The notes below the pieces were generated by a model. That model saw only the letters and a list, made by a program, of their open reading frames with translations, was not told the DNA's origin and made no database searches. A stretch of DNA of 64,000 bases. It comes from JAQGMV01 sp035626595. Lineage in GTDB: Bacteria; Pseudomonadota; Gammaproteobacteria; Burkholderiales; SG8-41. Shown here piece by piece: positions 1-8,859 of this stretch (the first letter of the stretch is position 1; each line of letters starts with the position of its first letter). The stretch spans positions 1 to 64,000 of the forward strand of contig DASPNJ010000026.1 of the NCBI GenBank assembly GCA_035626595.1. The letters run 5' to 3'. Made by a program: the position numbers and the translations under genes.

Positions 1-777
1 ATGTGGGGCGACGACCAGTACGAGAACTTCAAGGAGGACGTGATCCCGCCGTTCTGCGTGCTGGCGTACGAGCGGCTCGACTTCTCGCCTTACACGCGGC
101 TACGCGGCCGCCCGAACATCTGGGACGAGCCCGGCGACAAGGTCTTCTCGCAGCCCGGGCACCACAAGGCCGCGCGCTGGCTCGCAACGCGTCTGCTCGA
201 ACAAGGGGTCGACATGGCTTACGCGTACAAGCCGCTGCACGAGGACGGCCTCGGCCACGCCTTCGCGAACACGCTGCTCTACCTCGACCTCGACCGCAAC
301 GGATTCACGACGCCTGTCGTTCCGATGACGGTCAACTGCTACGGCAGCTCGGTCATTCGTTACCAGGGCGGCTTCAAGGAATACTCGAAGGAGCCCGACC
401 CGCCGTCGCCCTCACCCCGGCGCTGCTTCGAAGTCGGACAGGCGACCGCGCGCGTGCTCAAAGACAGTCCCTGGCGCGTGGTGCTGATGGCTTCGTCGAG
501 CTGGTCGCACGCGTTCCTCACGGAGAAGAATCACTGGATCCATCCCGATCTCGACGCCGACCGCGCGCTGCTCGCGCAGCTTCGCGCCGGAAATTACGGC
601 GCGTGGCGCGACACGCCGCTCGCGCAGATGGAAGCGGCCGGACAGCAGGAAGTGCTCAACTGGATGTGCCTCGCCGGCGCGATGGCCGAGCTCGACTACA
701 AGCCGGAGATCCTCGACTGGGTCGAGACCTGGACCTTCAACGCGCCGAAGTGCATGGCGGTGTTCCGGCCTGCATGA
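1..777 (+). CDS. LigB-family (class III) extradiol ring-cleavage dioxygenase, 5'-truncated by window edge
   Basis: Encodes the C-terminal 258 residues of a class III extradiol dioxygenase of the LigB/protocatechuate 4,5-dioxygenase beta superfamily, which opens catechol-type rings with non-haem Fe(II). The fragment opens with the family segment GDDQYENF, which normally lies inside the protein. The ATG at base 1 is therefore an internal methionine, and the N-terminal iron-ligand histidines lie outside the window. A conserved ASSSWSHAFL stretch near residues 164-173 carries the late active-site histidine. The frame ends at TGA 775-777, facing the convergent MORN-repeat gene. The neighbouring CoA-transferase, gluconolactonase-like and flavin oxidoreductase genes suit an aromatic-degradation setting. 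The true substrate cannot be read from the sequence. Confidence 0.88.
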   Translation: MWGDDQYENFKEDVIPPFCVLAYERLDFSPYTRLRGRPNIWDEPGDKVFSQPGHHKAARWLATRLLEQGVDMAYAYKPLHEDGLGHAFANTLLYLDLDRNGFTTPVVPMTVNCYGSSVIRYQGGFKEYSKEPDPPSPSPRRCFEVGQATARVLKDSPWRVVLMASSSWSHAFLTEKNHWIHPDLDADRALLAQLRAGNYGAWRDTPLAQMEAAGQQEVLNWMCLAGAMAELDYKPEILDWVETWTFNAPKCMAVFRPA

Positions 778-786
778 CGGTTATTT

Positions 787-811
787 CCCTCTCCCCGCGC
801 CGGGGAGAGGG
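787..811. repeat. Palindromic intergenic repeat between convergent genes (possible bidirectional terminator)
   Basis: A perfect 11-base stem (787-797 pairing with 801-811) with a 3-base CGC loop lies between the stop codons of the dioxygenase and MORN-repeat genes. It is followed by the segment TCAGGGTGAGGGG, a combination found in a widespread proteobacterial dispersed repeat. There is no T-tract, so a role in termination is inferred only from position. Confidence 0.6.
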
Positions 812-832
812 TCAGGGTGAGGGGCAGCAAGA

Positions 833-1909
833 CTACTGCACCCGCTGATCGTTGCGCCACTCGCCTTCGTAACGCTGCAGCGCGCTGTAGGTATGCGTGC
901 CGCGGCCGTGCCGGCTGCCGTTGCGCCACTGGCCGGAGTACTGCTGACCGTTGCCCCACACCATGACGCCTTCGCCGTCGTGCTGGCCGTCGCGCCAGTT
1001 GCCGCGGTAACGCCCACCATCGGCGTAGCGCATCTCGCCGAAGCCGCTGAGGACGCCGTTCACCACGTTGCCTTCGTAGCGGTCGCCGTGCGGCCACGTC
1101 ATCACGCCGCGGCCGGTCATCTGGTCGTTGCGCCAATCGCCGTCGTAGACCGTGCCGGCCTTGAACTGCATGCGTCCGCGGCCATGACGCGCGCCATCGA
1201 CGAAGTCGCCTTCGTAGCGGTCGCCGTTGGGCGAGATCATCTCGCCGCGGCCGGTGATTTTGTCCTGCCGCCACTCGCCGGTGTAGCGATAACCGGATGC
1301 CGACACCATCGCGCCGCGGCCGTGGCGTTCGCCGTTTACCCACTGCCCGTCGTAACGCTCTCCGTTCGGCCAGATCATGACGCCGCGGCCGTGCGGCACG
1401 CCGTCGCGGTGCTCGCCTTCGTAGCGATAGCCGGCCGCGAACTCAGGCTTGCGCGGAACCGGGGACGCAACGGGCTCCGGCGGATCGACCAGCGGGATCA
1501 CCGAGCGCGCGCGCAAGTTTGCGAGCGCAGCGATGCGGTTCGCATCCTCGACCGCCATCTCGACGCACATCTGCAGCGTGCGGCTGCCCGCGGCCTGCGC
1601 CTTCGCCCATTCCTCTTCGTGCAGGCGGGCACCGCCGAGAACGCGCGTGTACGAGCATCGGTCCTTTTCGAACGCGACGCAGACGATGTTGCGGCCGTCG
1701 CCGCCATGCACTTCCACGCCGCGGCCGAGCGGACACGACAGATTGCCGCGCACGCCGGAGATCGAACGCTCGTGGATGATCAGCCGATCGGGCTTGAGCT
1801 CGACCTCGTGATCGTATTCCGCGTCGCGGTAGACGAACTTCTGGGCGTACGCAGCCGGCACGCCGAGCACGACGGCCAGCAGCCCACATGCTGCGAAAAA
1901 CCTCATCAA
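833..1909 (-). CDS. Secreted MORN-repeat protein
   Basis: A 358-residue protein with a Sec signal peptide (cleavage probably after AYA near residue 22). An N-terminal region of about 135 residues, with several cysteines and no recognised domain, is followed from about residue 160 by eight full MORN repeats and a ninth partial one of the form YxGxWxxGxxHGxG. MORN repeats form an open, shallow beta-sheet array and usually act in membrane or protein binding, so a periplasmic or envelope role is likely. The array ends only a few residues before the stop codon. Odd- and even-numbered repeats alternate in flavour (HGRG versus TGRG), suggesting expansion as pairs. No partner gene is evident; the next gene upstream on this strand is a Bug receptor. 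Confidence 0.85.
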   Translation of the reverse strand: MMRFFAACGLLAVVLGVPAAYAQKFVYRDAEYDHEVELKPDRLIIHERSISGVRGNLSCPLGRGVEVHGGDGRNIVCVAFEKDRCSYTRVLGGARLHEEEWAKAQAAGSRTLQMCVEMAVEDANRIAALANLRARSVIPLVDPPEPVASPVPRKPEFAAGYRYEGEHRDGVPHGRGVMIWPNGERYDGQWVNGERHGRGAMVSASGYRYTGEWRQDKITGRGEMISPNGDRYEGDFVDGARHGRGRMQFKAGTVYDGDWRNDQMTGRGVMTWPHGDRYEGNVVNGVLSGFGEMRYADGGRYRGNWRDGQHDGEGVMVWGNGQQYSGQWRNGSRHGRGTHTYSALQRYEGEWRNDQRVQ

Positions 1910-1943
1910 GAAAACTCCGGATTGCTTGTGACTGGACGCGCGC

Positions 1944-2924
1944 CTACTCGATCTTCAGCTTGAGCTGCTTCACCTGCTTCTCGATCTCCGCGTACTCCCT
2001 GGCGATCGTGGCGCGAAGCTGCTCCGGCGTCGTGCGCTCGGCGGGTTGACTGCCGTCCGCGACCAGGCGCTTGGCCATCTGCGGCGCGTGCATGCCGTCG
2101 CTCACGACGCGGCTCACGGCCTCGATGATCGGCCGCGGCGTACCGGCGGGCGCATACAGGTTGTACTGATTGGTGAACTTGAAGCCGGGATACCCCTGCT
2201 CCGCGACCGTCGGCAGGTCCGGCATCGACGGCACGCGCTGCAGGCTCGTCACCGCGAGCGCGCGCACCTTGCCGGTCCTGATCGCGCTGCTGGCAGCAAT
2301 CGCGCTTGCCGCAGCGAGCTGAATCTCACCCCCCATGACGGCGACGATCGACGGGGCGCTGCCTTTGTACGGCACGAACAGGAGCTTCGCGCCGGAAAGC
2401 TGCGCGAGACGCTCCATGCCGATATGCACCGTGCTGCCCAGGCCGGCGCCGCCCGCGTAGGTGAGCGCCTGCGCTTGCGAGTGCGCGACGAGCTCCTTGA
2501 CCGATTTCACCGGCAGACCGAGGTTCACCAGGATCACGTACGGCTGCGTGGTCAGCCCCGTGACGGGATCGAACGTCTTGCGCATGTCGAAGGGCACGCG
2601 CTTCAGCGCGCTCAGCAGCATGAGCGTGTCGCCGTGACTCAAAAACGTGTAGCCGTCGGGCGTGGACCGTGCGACCGTCTCCGCCGCGATTACGCCGCCG
2701 CCGCCGGAACGGTTGTCCACGACGGCGTTCTGGCCCCATGCGTCGGTGAGCATCTGGGCCGTAGCGCGCGCAATGGCGTCGGCGCCGGCGCCGGGCGCCA
2801 CGGACACCACGACGCGAATCGCGCGCGCCGGATAGTTCGCGGGCTTCTCCTGCGCCATCGCGCTGCCGCATGCGAGCACCGCCACCGCGAACGCTAAGGT
2901 CCAGCTTCTGGTCGCGCCGTTCAT
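1944..2924 (-). CDS. Bug-family periplasmic solute-binding receptor (TTT)
   Basis: A 326-residue tripartite-tricarboxylate-transporter receptor of the Bug family. It has a signal peptide ending at SAMA-Q and the opening NYPARAIRVVVSVAPGAGAD typical of the anion-binding first strand. Bug proteins bind carboxylates or other small solutes and present them to TctA/TctB membrane proteins. The ATG at 2924 is chosen because GGAAGG stands about seven bases upstream; a GTG at 2957 in the same frame would add 11 residues but would place this ribosome site inside the gene. It is divergent from the SMP-30 gene (47-base gap) with no tctA/tctB beside it, so it is an orphan receptor that must share a transporter or act in signalling. 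Substrate unknown. Confidence 0.92.
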   Translation of the reverse strand: MNGATRSWTLAFAVAVLACGSAMAQEKPANYPARAIRVVVSVAPGAGADAIARATAQMLTDAWGQNAVVDNRSGGGGVIAAETVARSTPDGYTFLSHGDTLMLLSALKRVPFDMRKTFDPVTGLTTQPYVILVNLGLPVKSVKELVAHSQAQALTYAGGAGLGSTVHIGMERLAQLSGAKLLFVPYKGSAPSIVAVMGGEIQLAAASAIAASSAIRTGKVRALAVTSLQRVPSMPDLPTVAEQGYPGFKFTNQYNLYAPAGTPRPIIEAVSRVVSDGMHAPQMAKRLVADGSQPAERTTPEQLRATIAREYAEIEKQVKQLKLKIE

Positions 2925-2971
2925 CGCCGCCCTTCCGAGGATTGCACTCGCATTCACTGTAGCATGTACGA

Positions 2972-3856
2972 ATGGACACTCTGATCGAGCCCGATGTCCC
3001 CATCACGCGAGTCGCGGGCGGACTCGCCTTCAGCGAAGGGCCGGTGTGGCGCGGCGGAGCGCTGCTCTTCAGCGACATCCCGAACAATCGCATCGCGCGA
3101 TGGCGCCGGCTGCCGGAGGGACCGGAGCTCACCACGTTCGCCACGGGTCATTCGAACGGACTGACGCTCGACCGGCAGGGGCGGCTCGTCGCGGCGGAGC
3201 ACGGCGGCCGCTGCGTCTCGCGCATTTCCGACGACGGCACGCGCACCGTGCTCGTGGACAGGTTCGAGGGCAAGCGCCTCAACAGCCCGAACGATATCGT
3301 GGTGAAGTCGAATGGCGACATCTACTTCACCGATCCGCCGTACGCGGTGCAGATCGGCACGCCGGGCGTCGTGCGTCCGGAAGGCTGGTGGCAGAAACCA
3401 ATACCCGGCAAGGAGCTCGATTTCCAAGGGGTGTACCGCCTCACGCCTGAGGGGGCGCTGCATCTGCTCGTGAATGATCTCGCGCTGCCGAACGGGCTGG
3501 CGTTCTCGCCGGACGAGTCCGTGCTCTACATCTGCGATTCGGCGCACAAGCACATACGCGCGTTCGACGTGGACGTCGAGGGCGGCCTGAAGAACAGCCG
3601 CATCATCCTGAACATGTCATCGACCGATCCGGGCGTGCCGGACGGCATGAAGGTGGACGTGCAGGGCAACATCTTCTGCACCGGCCCCGGGGGGATCTGG
3701 GTCGCCCGCGCCGAGGGCACGCTGCTCGGCCGCGTCACGCTGCCGGAGCTGCCCGCGAACGTCGGTTGGGGCGAGGACGGGAGCGTCTTGTTCGCCACCG
3801 CGCGCACGAGCGTGTACCGCATCCAGACGAAGACGCGCGGGTCGGTGCTCGGTTAG
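2972..3856 (+). CDS. SMP-30/gluconolactonase/LRE-family protein
   Basis: A 294-residue six-bladed beta-propeller hydrolase of the SMP-30/gluconolactonase family, with no signal peptide. The metal-ligand glutamate lies in FSEGPVW (E22). The later landmarks LNSPNDIVV, LPNGLAFSPDE and the ICDSA aspartate supply the other expected ligands of the single divalent metal. Members hydrolyse sugar lactones and related esters. The gene lies 19 bases before the CaiB-type CoA-transferase on the same strand, so the two are probably co-transcribed. The lactone substrate cannot be predicted. Confidence 0.88.
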   Translation: MDTLIEPDVPITRVAGGLAFSEGPVWRGGALLFSDIPNNRIARWRRLPEGPELTTFATGHSNGLTLDRQGRLVAAEHGGRCVSRISDDGTRTVLVDRFEGKRLNSPNDIVVKSNGDIYFTDPPYAVQIGTPGVVRPEGWWQKPIPGKELDFQGVYRLTPEGALHLLVNDLALPNGLAFSPDESVLYICDSAHKHIRAFDVDVEGGLKNSRIILNMSSTDPGVPDGMKVDVQGNIFCTGPGGIWVARAEGTLLGRVTLPELPANVGWGEDGSVLFATARTSVYRIQTKTRGSVLG

Positions 3857-3875
3857 TCAACGAAGGAACATCGAG

Positions 3876-5093
3876 ATGGATTTGCAGCAGGCATTCAGCG
3901 GCATCAAGGTGCTGGCCGTCGCGCGCATCGTCGCCGCTCCCTTCGCCTCGTACCAGCTCGCGATGCACGGGGCCGACGTGATTCACATCGAGGACCGCGA
4001 GGGGGGCGATTCCTCGCGCACGTCCGGCAATCTCAAGACGCCGTTCCACGACGCGCGCATGGCTCACAATTTTCTCGCCTACAACTCGAACAAGCGCTCG
4101 ATGACGCTCGCGATCAACACCGCCGCGGGTCAGCAGGTCTTTCGCAGGATGGCGGAGAGCGCCGACGTCGTCATCGAGAATCTCAAAGGCGGCACGATGG
4201 CGCGCTACGGGCTCGGCTACGACGATCTCAGGAAGATCAATCCCCGGATCGTCTTCTGCTCGGTGACCGGCTACGGACAGACCGGACCGAAGAAAAGCGA
4301 TCCGGCGATCGACGGTGTGATCCAGGCGGTGAGCGGCATGATGAGCATCACCGGCACGCGCGAGACGGGACCGCTCAAGTCGGGCTCGACCATCGTCGAT
4401 TACACGACCGGCTACGCTGCCGCCCTCGGCATCGCGATCGCGCTCTTCCAGCGTACGCGCACCGGCGTCGGCCAGTCGATCGACGTCGCGATGCTCGAGA
4501 CCGCGATGACGATGATGGGCGGTGAAGTGCTGCGCGCGATCACGGCGAACGAAACGCCGCCGCTCGTGGGCAACGCGTCAGGCAAAGGCGTGTACGTGAG
4601 CAACACCTATCGCTGCAAGGAAGGCTATCTCTCGATCGCCGCCGGCGGCGCGAGCCGCCGCGAGAAACTGTGGAAGTGCATGGAGGCGACGGACATTCCG
4701 CAGGACCCGCGCTTCGCGAGCGACGCGGCGGTGGCGCAGAACATGAAAGCGCTCGACGACGAGATCGAAAAGCGGCTCTCGACGAAGACCGCAGCCGAAT
4801 GGGAAGCGCTCATGAACGCGGCGGGCGTGGCCGCGATGGAAGTGATTCCGCTCGCGCGCGCGGTGCATCACCCGCAGCTCGAAGCGCGGAAGTTCTTTCA
4901 CCCCTTCGACAACACCGCCGAGACGGGGCTCCCGCCGTTCGCGGTGCCGACTGCGCCGTACCGGCTGTCAGCCAGCCCCGCGAACATTCATTCGATGCCG
5001 CCGCGCCATGGCCAGCACACCGACGAGATCCTGCGCGAGCACGGCTACTCGGAGACCGAGATCGCCCAGCTCCGCGCCGATCACGTCGTTTAA
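3876..5093 (+). CDS. CaiB/BaiF family III CoA-transferase
   Basis: A full-length 405-residue class III CoA-transferase of the formyl-CoA/carnitine CoA-transferase family, which moves CoA between carboxylic acids through an aspartyl-anhydride. The conserved segment with GYGQTGP near residue 135 is followed by STIVDYTTG, whose aspartate is the expected catalytic residue, and by GVGQSIDVAMLE. AACATCGAG gives a modest ribosome site. The stop lies only two bases from the stop of the convergent Bug gene, so the 3' ends abut. With the upstream SMP-30 gene it probably forms a two-gene operon that activates an organic acid. Confidence 0.93.
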   Translation: MDLQQAFSGIKVLAVARIVAAPFASYQLAMHGADVIHIEDREGGDSSRTSGNLKTPFHDARMAHNFLAYNSNKRSMTLAINTAAGQQVFRRMAESADVVIENLKGGTMARYGLGYDDLRKINPRIVFCSVTGYGQTGPKKSDPAIDGVIQAVSGMMSITGTRETGPLKSGSTIVDYTTGYAAALGIAIALFQRTRTGVGQSIDVAMLETAMTMMGGEVLRAITANETPPLVGNASGKGVYVSNTYRCKEGYLSIAAGGASRREKLWKCMEATDIPQDPRFASDAAVAQNMKALDDEIEKRLSTKTAAEWEALMNAAGVAAMEVIPLARAVHHPQLEARKFFHPFDNTAETGLPPFAVPTAPYRLSASPANIHSMPPRHGQHTDEILREHGYSETEIAQLRADHVV

Positions 5094-5094
5094 G

Positions 5095-6075
5095 TCACTG
5101 CGGGTTGATCTTCACGGCCTTCACGAGCTTCGAGTACTTTTCGCGCTCCGCCCGGATGAACGCCGCGAACTCCTTCGCGCTCAGCGGCTTGGGCTGCATG
5201 CTCTGATCCGCGAGCTGTTTCTTCGTATCCGGCATCGCCAGCGCCTTCGCAGTGGCCGCGCGTAAGCGCGTGAGGATCGCGCCGGGCACGCCGGCCGGCG
5301 TGCAGAGTCCCTGCCACGAGATCACCTCGAAGCCCGGCATGCCGGACTCGGCGATGGTCGGCACGTCGGGCACGTCGGGATGGCGTGTGGAGGACGTGAC
5401 ACCGAGCATGCGGACTTTGCCCGCACGTGTCGCGCCGATGATCGACGGCAGCGTCGCGAACATCGTCTGCACGTGGCCGCCGAGCAGGTCGACGATCGCG
5501 GGTCCCGCGCCCTTGTACGGCACGTGGACGATGTCGATGCGCGAGCTCATCTTGAACATTTCCATCGAGAGCTGCGGCGAGGTGCCGATCCCGGGCGACG
5601 CGTAATTGATCTTGCCCGGGCGCGTCTTCGCATAGCTCACGAACTCCGCGACCGTCTTCGCGGGAACGGACGCGTTGACGACCAGCGTATTGGGTGTCGC
5701 GCCGATCAGCGCGATCGGATCGAAGCCCGCGACAGGGTCATAGCCGAGCTTCTTGTAGAGCGCCGGGCTCACTGCGAGCGACGCGATGTTGCAGGCGAAG
5801 ATCGTGTAGCCGTCCGGCGTGGCGTGGGAGGCGATCTCGGCGCCGACGGTCCCTCCGGCGCCGCCGCGGTTGTCGATCACCACTTGTTTACCGAGGATCT
5901 CGTTCAGGGCAGCGGCCATGATCCGCGCGACGATGTCGGTCGAGCCGCCGGGCGGGAACGGGACGATGTAGCGGAGCGGTCGTTCGGGGAATGCCGTCGT
6001 GGCGGACTGCTGAGCGCCGGCGGCGGGGGTTGCGAGGAGCGCTGCGGCAACGACAACCAGGAGAAGCGGCTTCAT
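5095..6075 (-). CDS. Bug-family periplasmic solute-binding receptor (TTT)
   Basis: A 326-residue Bug receptor. It has a signal peptide (MKPLLLVVVAAALLATPAAGA), then FPERPLRYIVPFPPGGSTDIVAR, the classic TctC/Bug N-terminus with the PPGGSTD anion-binding loop. An excellent ribosome site (GGAGGAGG) precedes the ATG. It is divergent from the luciferase-like gene at 6212 with about 136 bases between them. It has no adjacent membrane components and is clearly diverged from the other four Bug proteins here, so it is a paralogue and not a recent duplication. Ligand unknown. Confidence 0.94.
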   Translation of the reverse strand: MKPLLLVVVAAALLATPAAGAQQSATTAFPERPLRYIVPFPPGGSTDIVARIMAAALNEILGKQVVIDNRGGAGGTVGAEIASHATPDGYTIFACNIASLAVSPALYKKLGYDPVAGFDPIALIGATPNTLVVNASVPAKTVAEFVSYAKTRPGKINYASPGIGTSPQLSMEMFKMSSRIDIVHVPYKGAGPAIVDLLGGHVQTMFATLPSIIGATRAGKVRMLGVTSSTRHPDVPDVPTIAESGMPGFEVISWQGLCTPAGVPGAILTRLRAATAKALAMPDTKKQLADQSMQPKPLSAKEFAAFIRAEREKYSKLVKAVKINPQ

Positions 6076-6211
6076 GATCGGACCTCCTCCTCCCTGGATC
6101 GGATCCGGGCACGTCGTTCCTGTTGTCCGCGGAAGTCTACGCCTGGCATCCGCGACCGCAAGCGCACGCCGCGCGCGTATGATCTAGCGACCCGACGAAG
6201 AGGACGAGGCC

Positions 6212-7264
6212 ATGGACTTCGGGATCTTCAATCTGATGGGGTCACGCGAAGCCGGCAAACCGGCGGCGCGGGTACTCGGCGAGGTCGCCGAGCAGACGCG
6301 GTACGCCGACGAGCTCGGTTATTCGACCGCGTGGTTCGCCGAGCACCATTTCTCGAATTACTGCCTGTGCGCCTCGCCGCTGATGATGGTGGCGCACTGC
6401 GCTTCGATCACGCAGCGCATCAGGCTCGGGACCGCCGTCGTGGTGCTGCCGCTCTACAACCCCGCACGGCTCGCCGCCGAGATCGCCACTGCCGATGCGT
6501 TGTCGAACGGCCGCCTGATGCTCGGCATCGGCGCAGGTTATCAACCGTACGAATTCGAGCGCTTCGGCGTCGACATCGCCCGGAATCTCGAAATGACCGA
6601 GGAGCTCTGCGACATCCTCGATCTCGCCTTCAGCCGCGATTTCTTCAGCTACAGCGGCAAGCACTACCGGATCCCGGAGACGCACATCCCGGTTCGCACC
6701 GTGCAGAAGCTGCTGCCGATCTACGTCGCGGGGCACGTGCAGGCGATGTTCCGCACGGCGGCGCGCCACGGCTATCGCGTGATCACCTCGGGCCGCGTCG
6801 ACGGTGTGAAGCTGCTGGAGGCGCAATATGCGGACATCGCCGCCGCATTCGCGGCGGAGAACGCGCCCTTATCGAAAGCGCACGTCACGCTGAACCGCTT
6901 CGCTCACATCACGCGGAGCCGGGCGGACGGCATGCGCTTCGCCGAGAACGCGCGCTACCAGTCGCGGCTCGCCTCGAGCCTCAGACGCCGCAAGGAAGTC
7001 ATGCAGGGCACCGTGCTCGTCGATGTGCCGTTCCCCGACGAGCCGCCGCTCGAGACGATCCACGACAACCTGCTGATCGGCGATGCCGACACGGTCGCCG
7101 AGAAGCTCGTGGCCGAGATCCGCGCGGCGAAACCCGTCGAGATCTGCTTTTCATTCAAGGTTGGAGACACGCCCCACGAGGCCGCGATGCGCTCGATGGA
7201 GCTCATGATGAATGACGTCAAACCCAGGGTGGAAAAGGCGCTCGTCCGAGGAGGATCGACATGA
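6212..7264 (+). CDS. LLM-class flavin-dependent oxidoreductase (luciferase-like monooxygenase)
   Basis: A 350-residue bacterial-luciferase-like (TIM-barrel) FMN-dependent monooxygenase. Recognisable parts are the N-terminal GIFNLMG strand, the AEHHFSNYC segment near residue 45, RIRLGTAVVVLPLYNPARLAAE near residue 70, and GRLMLGIGAGYQPYEFERFG. Such enzymes use FMNH2 supplied by a reductase. It is the first gene of a run whose coding regions touch: its TGA overlaps the start of the next Bug gene (ATGA at 7261-7264), so translation is probably coupled. The context points to oxidation of a solute imported through the Bug/Tct system downstream. Confidence 0.9.
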   Translation: MDFGIFNLMGSREAGKPAARVLGEVAEQTRYADELGYSTAWFAEHHFSNYCLCASPLMMVAHCASITQRIRLGTAVVVLPLYNPARLAAEIATADALSNGRLMLGIGAGYQPYEFERFGVDIARNLEMTEELCDILDLAFSRDFFSYSGKHYRIPETHIPVRTVQKLLPIYVAGHVQAMFRTAARHGYRVITSGRVDGVKLLEAQYADIAAAFAAENAPLSKAHVTLNRFAHITRSRADGMRFAENARYQSRLASSLRRRKEVMQGTVLVDVPFPDEPPLETIHDNLLIGDADTVAEKLVAEIRAAKPVEICFSFKVGDTPHEAAMRSMELMMNDVKPRVEKALVRGGST

Positions 7265-8244
7265 GATCGACAATCAGGAAAGTGGCTTTTTGGCTGGCAC
7301 CTGCGGTATTCGCCTGCGCCGCTTCGGCGCTCGCTCAGGATAAACCGTCGAGCTATCCGTCGCGGCCGATCCGCATCGTCATCACCGTCTCGCCCGGCGC
7401 GGGCGCGGACTTCATGGCGCGCACGGTGGCGCAGTTATTGAGCGAGCGCTGGGGCCAGAACGTCGTCGTCGACAGCCGTCCCGGCGGCAGCGGCGTGGTC
7501 GCCGTCGAGCTGGTTGCCAGAGCGGCGCCCGACGGCTACACGGTGCTCCAGTATGGCAACGCGATGCTGCTGATGGGTGCGCAGAAGCGTGTGCCGTTCG
7601 ACGTGCTCAAGGCCTTCGAGCCGGTCGTGGGCATCAGCGAACAGCCCTACATTCTTCTCGTCCATCCGAACGTCCCTGCCAAAACGATCAAGGAGCTCGT
7701 CGCGCTCTCGGCATCGAAGCCACTGACGTACAGCGGCGGCGGCGGGGTCGGGGCGACGGTGCACGTCGGCATGGAGCGGCTCGCGAAGATCACCGGCATG
7801 AAGCTGAAGTACATCCCGTACAAGGGCAGCTCTCCGGCGATCCGCGCGCTCATGGGCGGCGAGCTCAACCTGGCGGTCGGAAGCGCGATGGCGAGCACGG
7901 CCGCAATCAGAAGCGGCAAGGTGCGCGGGCTCGCCGTGCTGGGCGCGAAGCGCATCGCGGCGGCGCCCGATCTTCCGTCGCTCCCCGAGAACGGGACAAC
8001 CGGCTATACGCTGACGAACCAGTACAACTGGTGGGTGCCGGCGAAGACGCCGCCCGCCGTGATCGCGGCGATCAATCGCGCCGTCACCGAGGGCATGAAC
8101 ACGCCGCAGATGGTGAAGCGCCTCGAGGCGGAAGGGAGCGAGCCTGCCGACCGGATGACGCCCGCGGAGCTCAAAAAGGCCGTCGCGCGCGAGTACGTCG
8201 AGATCGAGCGCGCGGTGAAGGAGCTCAATCTGAAGCTTCAGTAG
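7261..8244 (+). CDS. Bug-family receptor, translationally coupled to the luciferase-like gene
   Basis: A 327-residue Bug receptor with a signal peptide ending at ALAQ and the family opening YPSRPIRIVITVSPGAGAD. GAGGAGG lies just inside the preceding gene, and the ATG overlaps that gene's TGA by four bases. It is quite similar to the Bug protein at 1944-2924: both have a PGAGAD loop, share the AMLLM/TLMLLSALKRVPFD-type segment, and end in LKL(K/Q). These two are probably closer paralogues. It is the only one of the five Bug genes here lying immediately upstream of tctB-tctA, so it is the most likely dedicated receptor of that transporter. Confidence 0.93.
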   Translation: MRSTIRKVAFWLAPAVFACAASALAQDKPSSYPSRPIRIVITVSPGAGADFMARTVAQLLSERWGQNVVVDSRPGGSGVVAVELVARAAPDGYTVLQYGNAMLLMGAQKRVPFDVLKAFEPVVGISEQPYILLVHPNVPAKTIKELVALSASKPLTYSGGGGVGATVHVGMERLAKITGMKLKYIPYKGSSPAIRALMGGELNLAVGSAMASTAAIRSGKVRGLAVLGAKRIAAAPDLPSLPENGTTGYTLTNQYNWWVPAKTPPAVIAAINRAVTEGMNTPQMVKRLEAEGSEPADRMTPAELKKAVAREYVEIERAVKELNLKLQ

Positions 8245-8385
8245 ACGCGTTGCGCATCCGCGTGAGGTCCATGTCCTCCGTGCACACGTGCGGGAACGCC
8301 CAGCCCGCCGTGCAGAGGAAGATCACGAATCGTCCAAGGCGTGCGAGCTTGCGCATCATCGCTCAAGCATAACCCGAAGGCGGCG

Positions 8386-8859
8386 ATGCGACCGAGGATC
8401 AGGAATCCGCAGGACTTCTGGAGCGGGATCTTCTTCATCGCGCTCGGCGCGCTCGCGCTCTGGTTCTCGCGCGACTACACGATGGGCAGCGCGCTGCAGC
8501 CGGGTCCCGGTTATTTTCCGACGTGGCTCGGCGCGATCCTGGTCGGCTTCGGCGCGATCATCGGCGGCCTGTCCCTCGGATTTCACGAGGCGGCCGGCGA
8601 ACGCCTGACGCTTCGCGGCTGGGGATTGCGGCCGTGGCTCGTGCTGCCTTCGGCGCTCGCCGCGTACGCCGTGCTGATGGAAGTCGATGCCGGCTTCGTG
8701 CCGTCGCTGCTCGTGCTCATCGTCGGTTGCGCGCTCGCGCACAAAGACGTGCGCTGGCGTGAGACGCTGCTGCTCGGCGTGTTCGTGACGGCGGGCGCCG
8801 TCGCGATTTTCATCTACGGCCTGGGACTGCCCTATCCGCTCTTCTGGTGGAGCCGCTGA
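8386..8859 (+). CDS. TctB-family small membrane subunit of a tripartite tricarboxylate transporter
   Basis: A 157-residue membrane protein with about four hydrophobic segments (residues 10-27, 40-60, 82-100 and 105-150), as expected for TctB. The N-terminal RNPQDFWSGIFF and the GPGYFP motif are typical of the family. TctB is the small integral membrane partner of TctA in secondary uptake driven by an ion gradient. The ATG at 8386 is preferred, with AAGG just upstream; a GTG at 8341 would add 15 polar residues. Its TGA overlaps the ATG of tctA (TGATG). Confidence 0.9.
   Translation: MRPRIRNPQDFWSGIFFIALGALALWFSRDYTMGSALQPGPGYFPTWLGAILVGFGAIIGGLSLGFHEAAGERLTLRGWGLRPWLVLPSALAAYAVLMEVDAGFVPSLLVLIVGCALAHKDVRWRETLLLGVFVTAGAVAIFIYGLGLPYPLFWWSR

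Noticed and set aside
2925..2957. Earlier GTG start (2957) for the first Bug gene
   Set aside because: The ribosome site GGAAGG would lie inside the coding region; ATG 2924 with the signal peptide just behind fits better.
5380..7215. A 611-residue plus-strand open frame
   Set aside because: It spans the Bug gene on the other strand and the LLM gene in another frame; its product is arginine-rich with no domain.
8245..8385. Possible small gene between the Bug and tctB genes
   Set aside because: Short frames there lack a ribosome site and any recognisable sequence; it is treated as a spacer.
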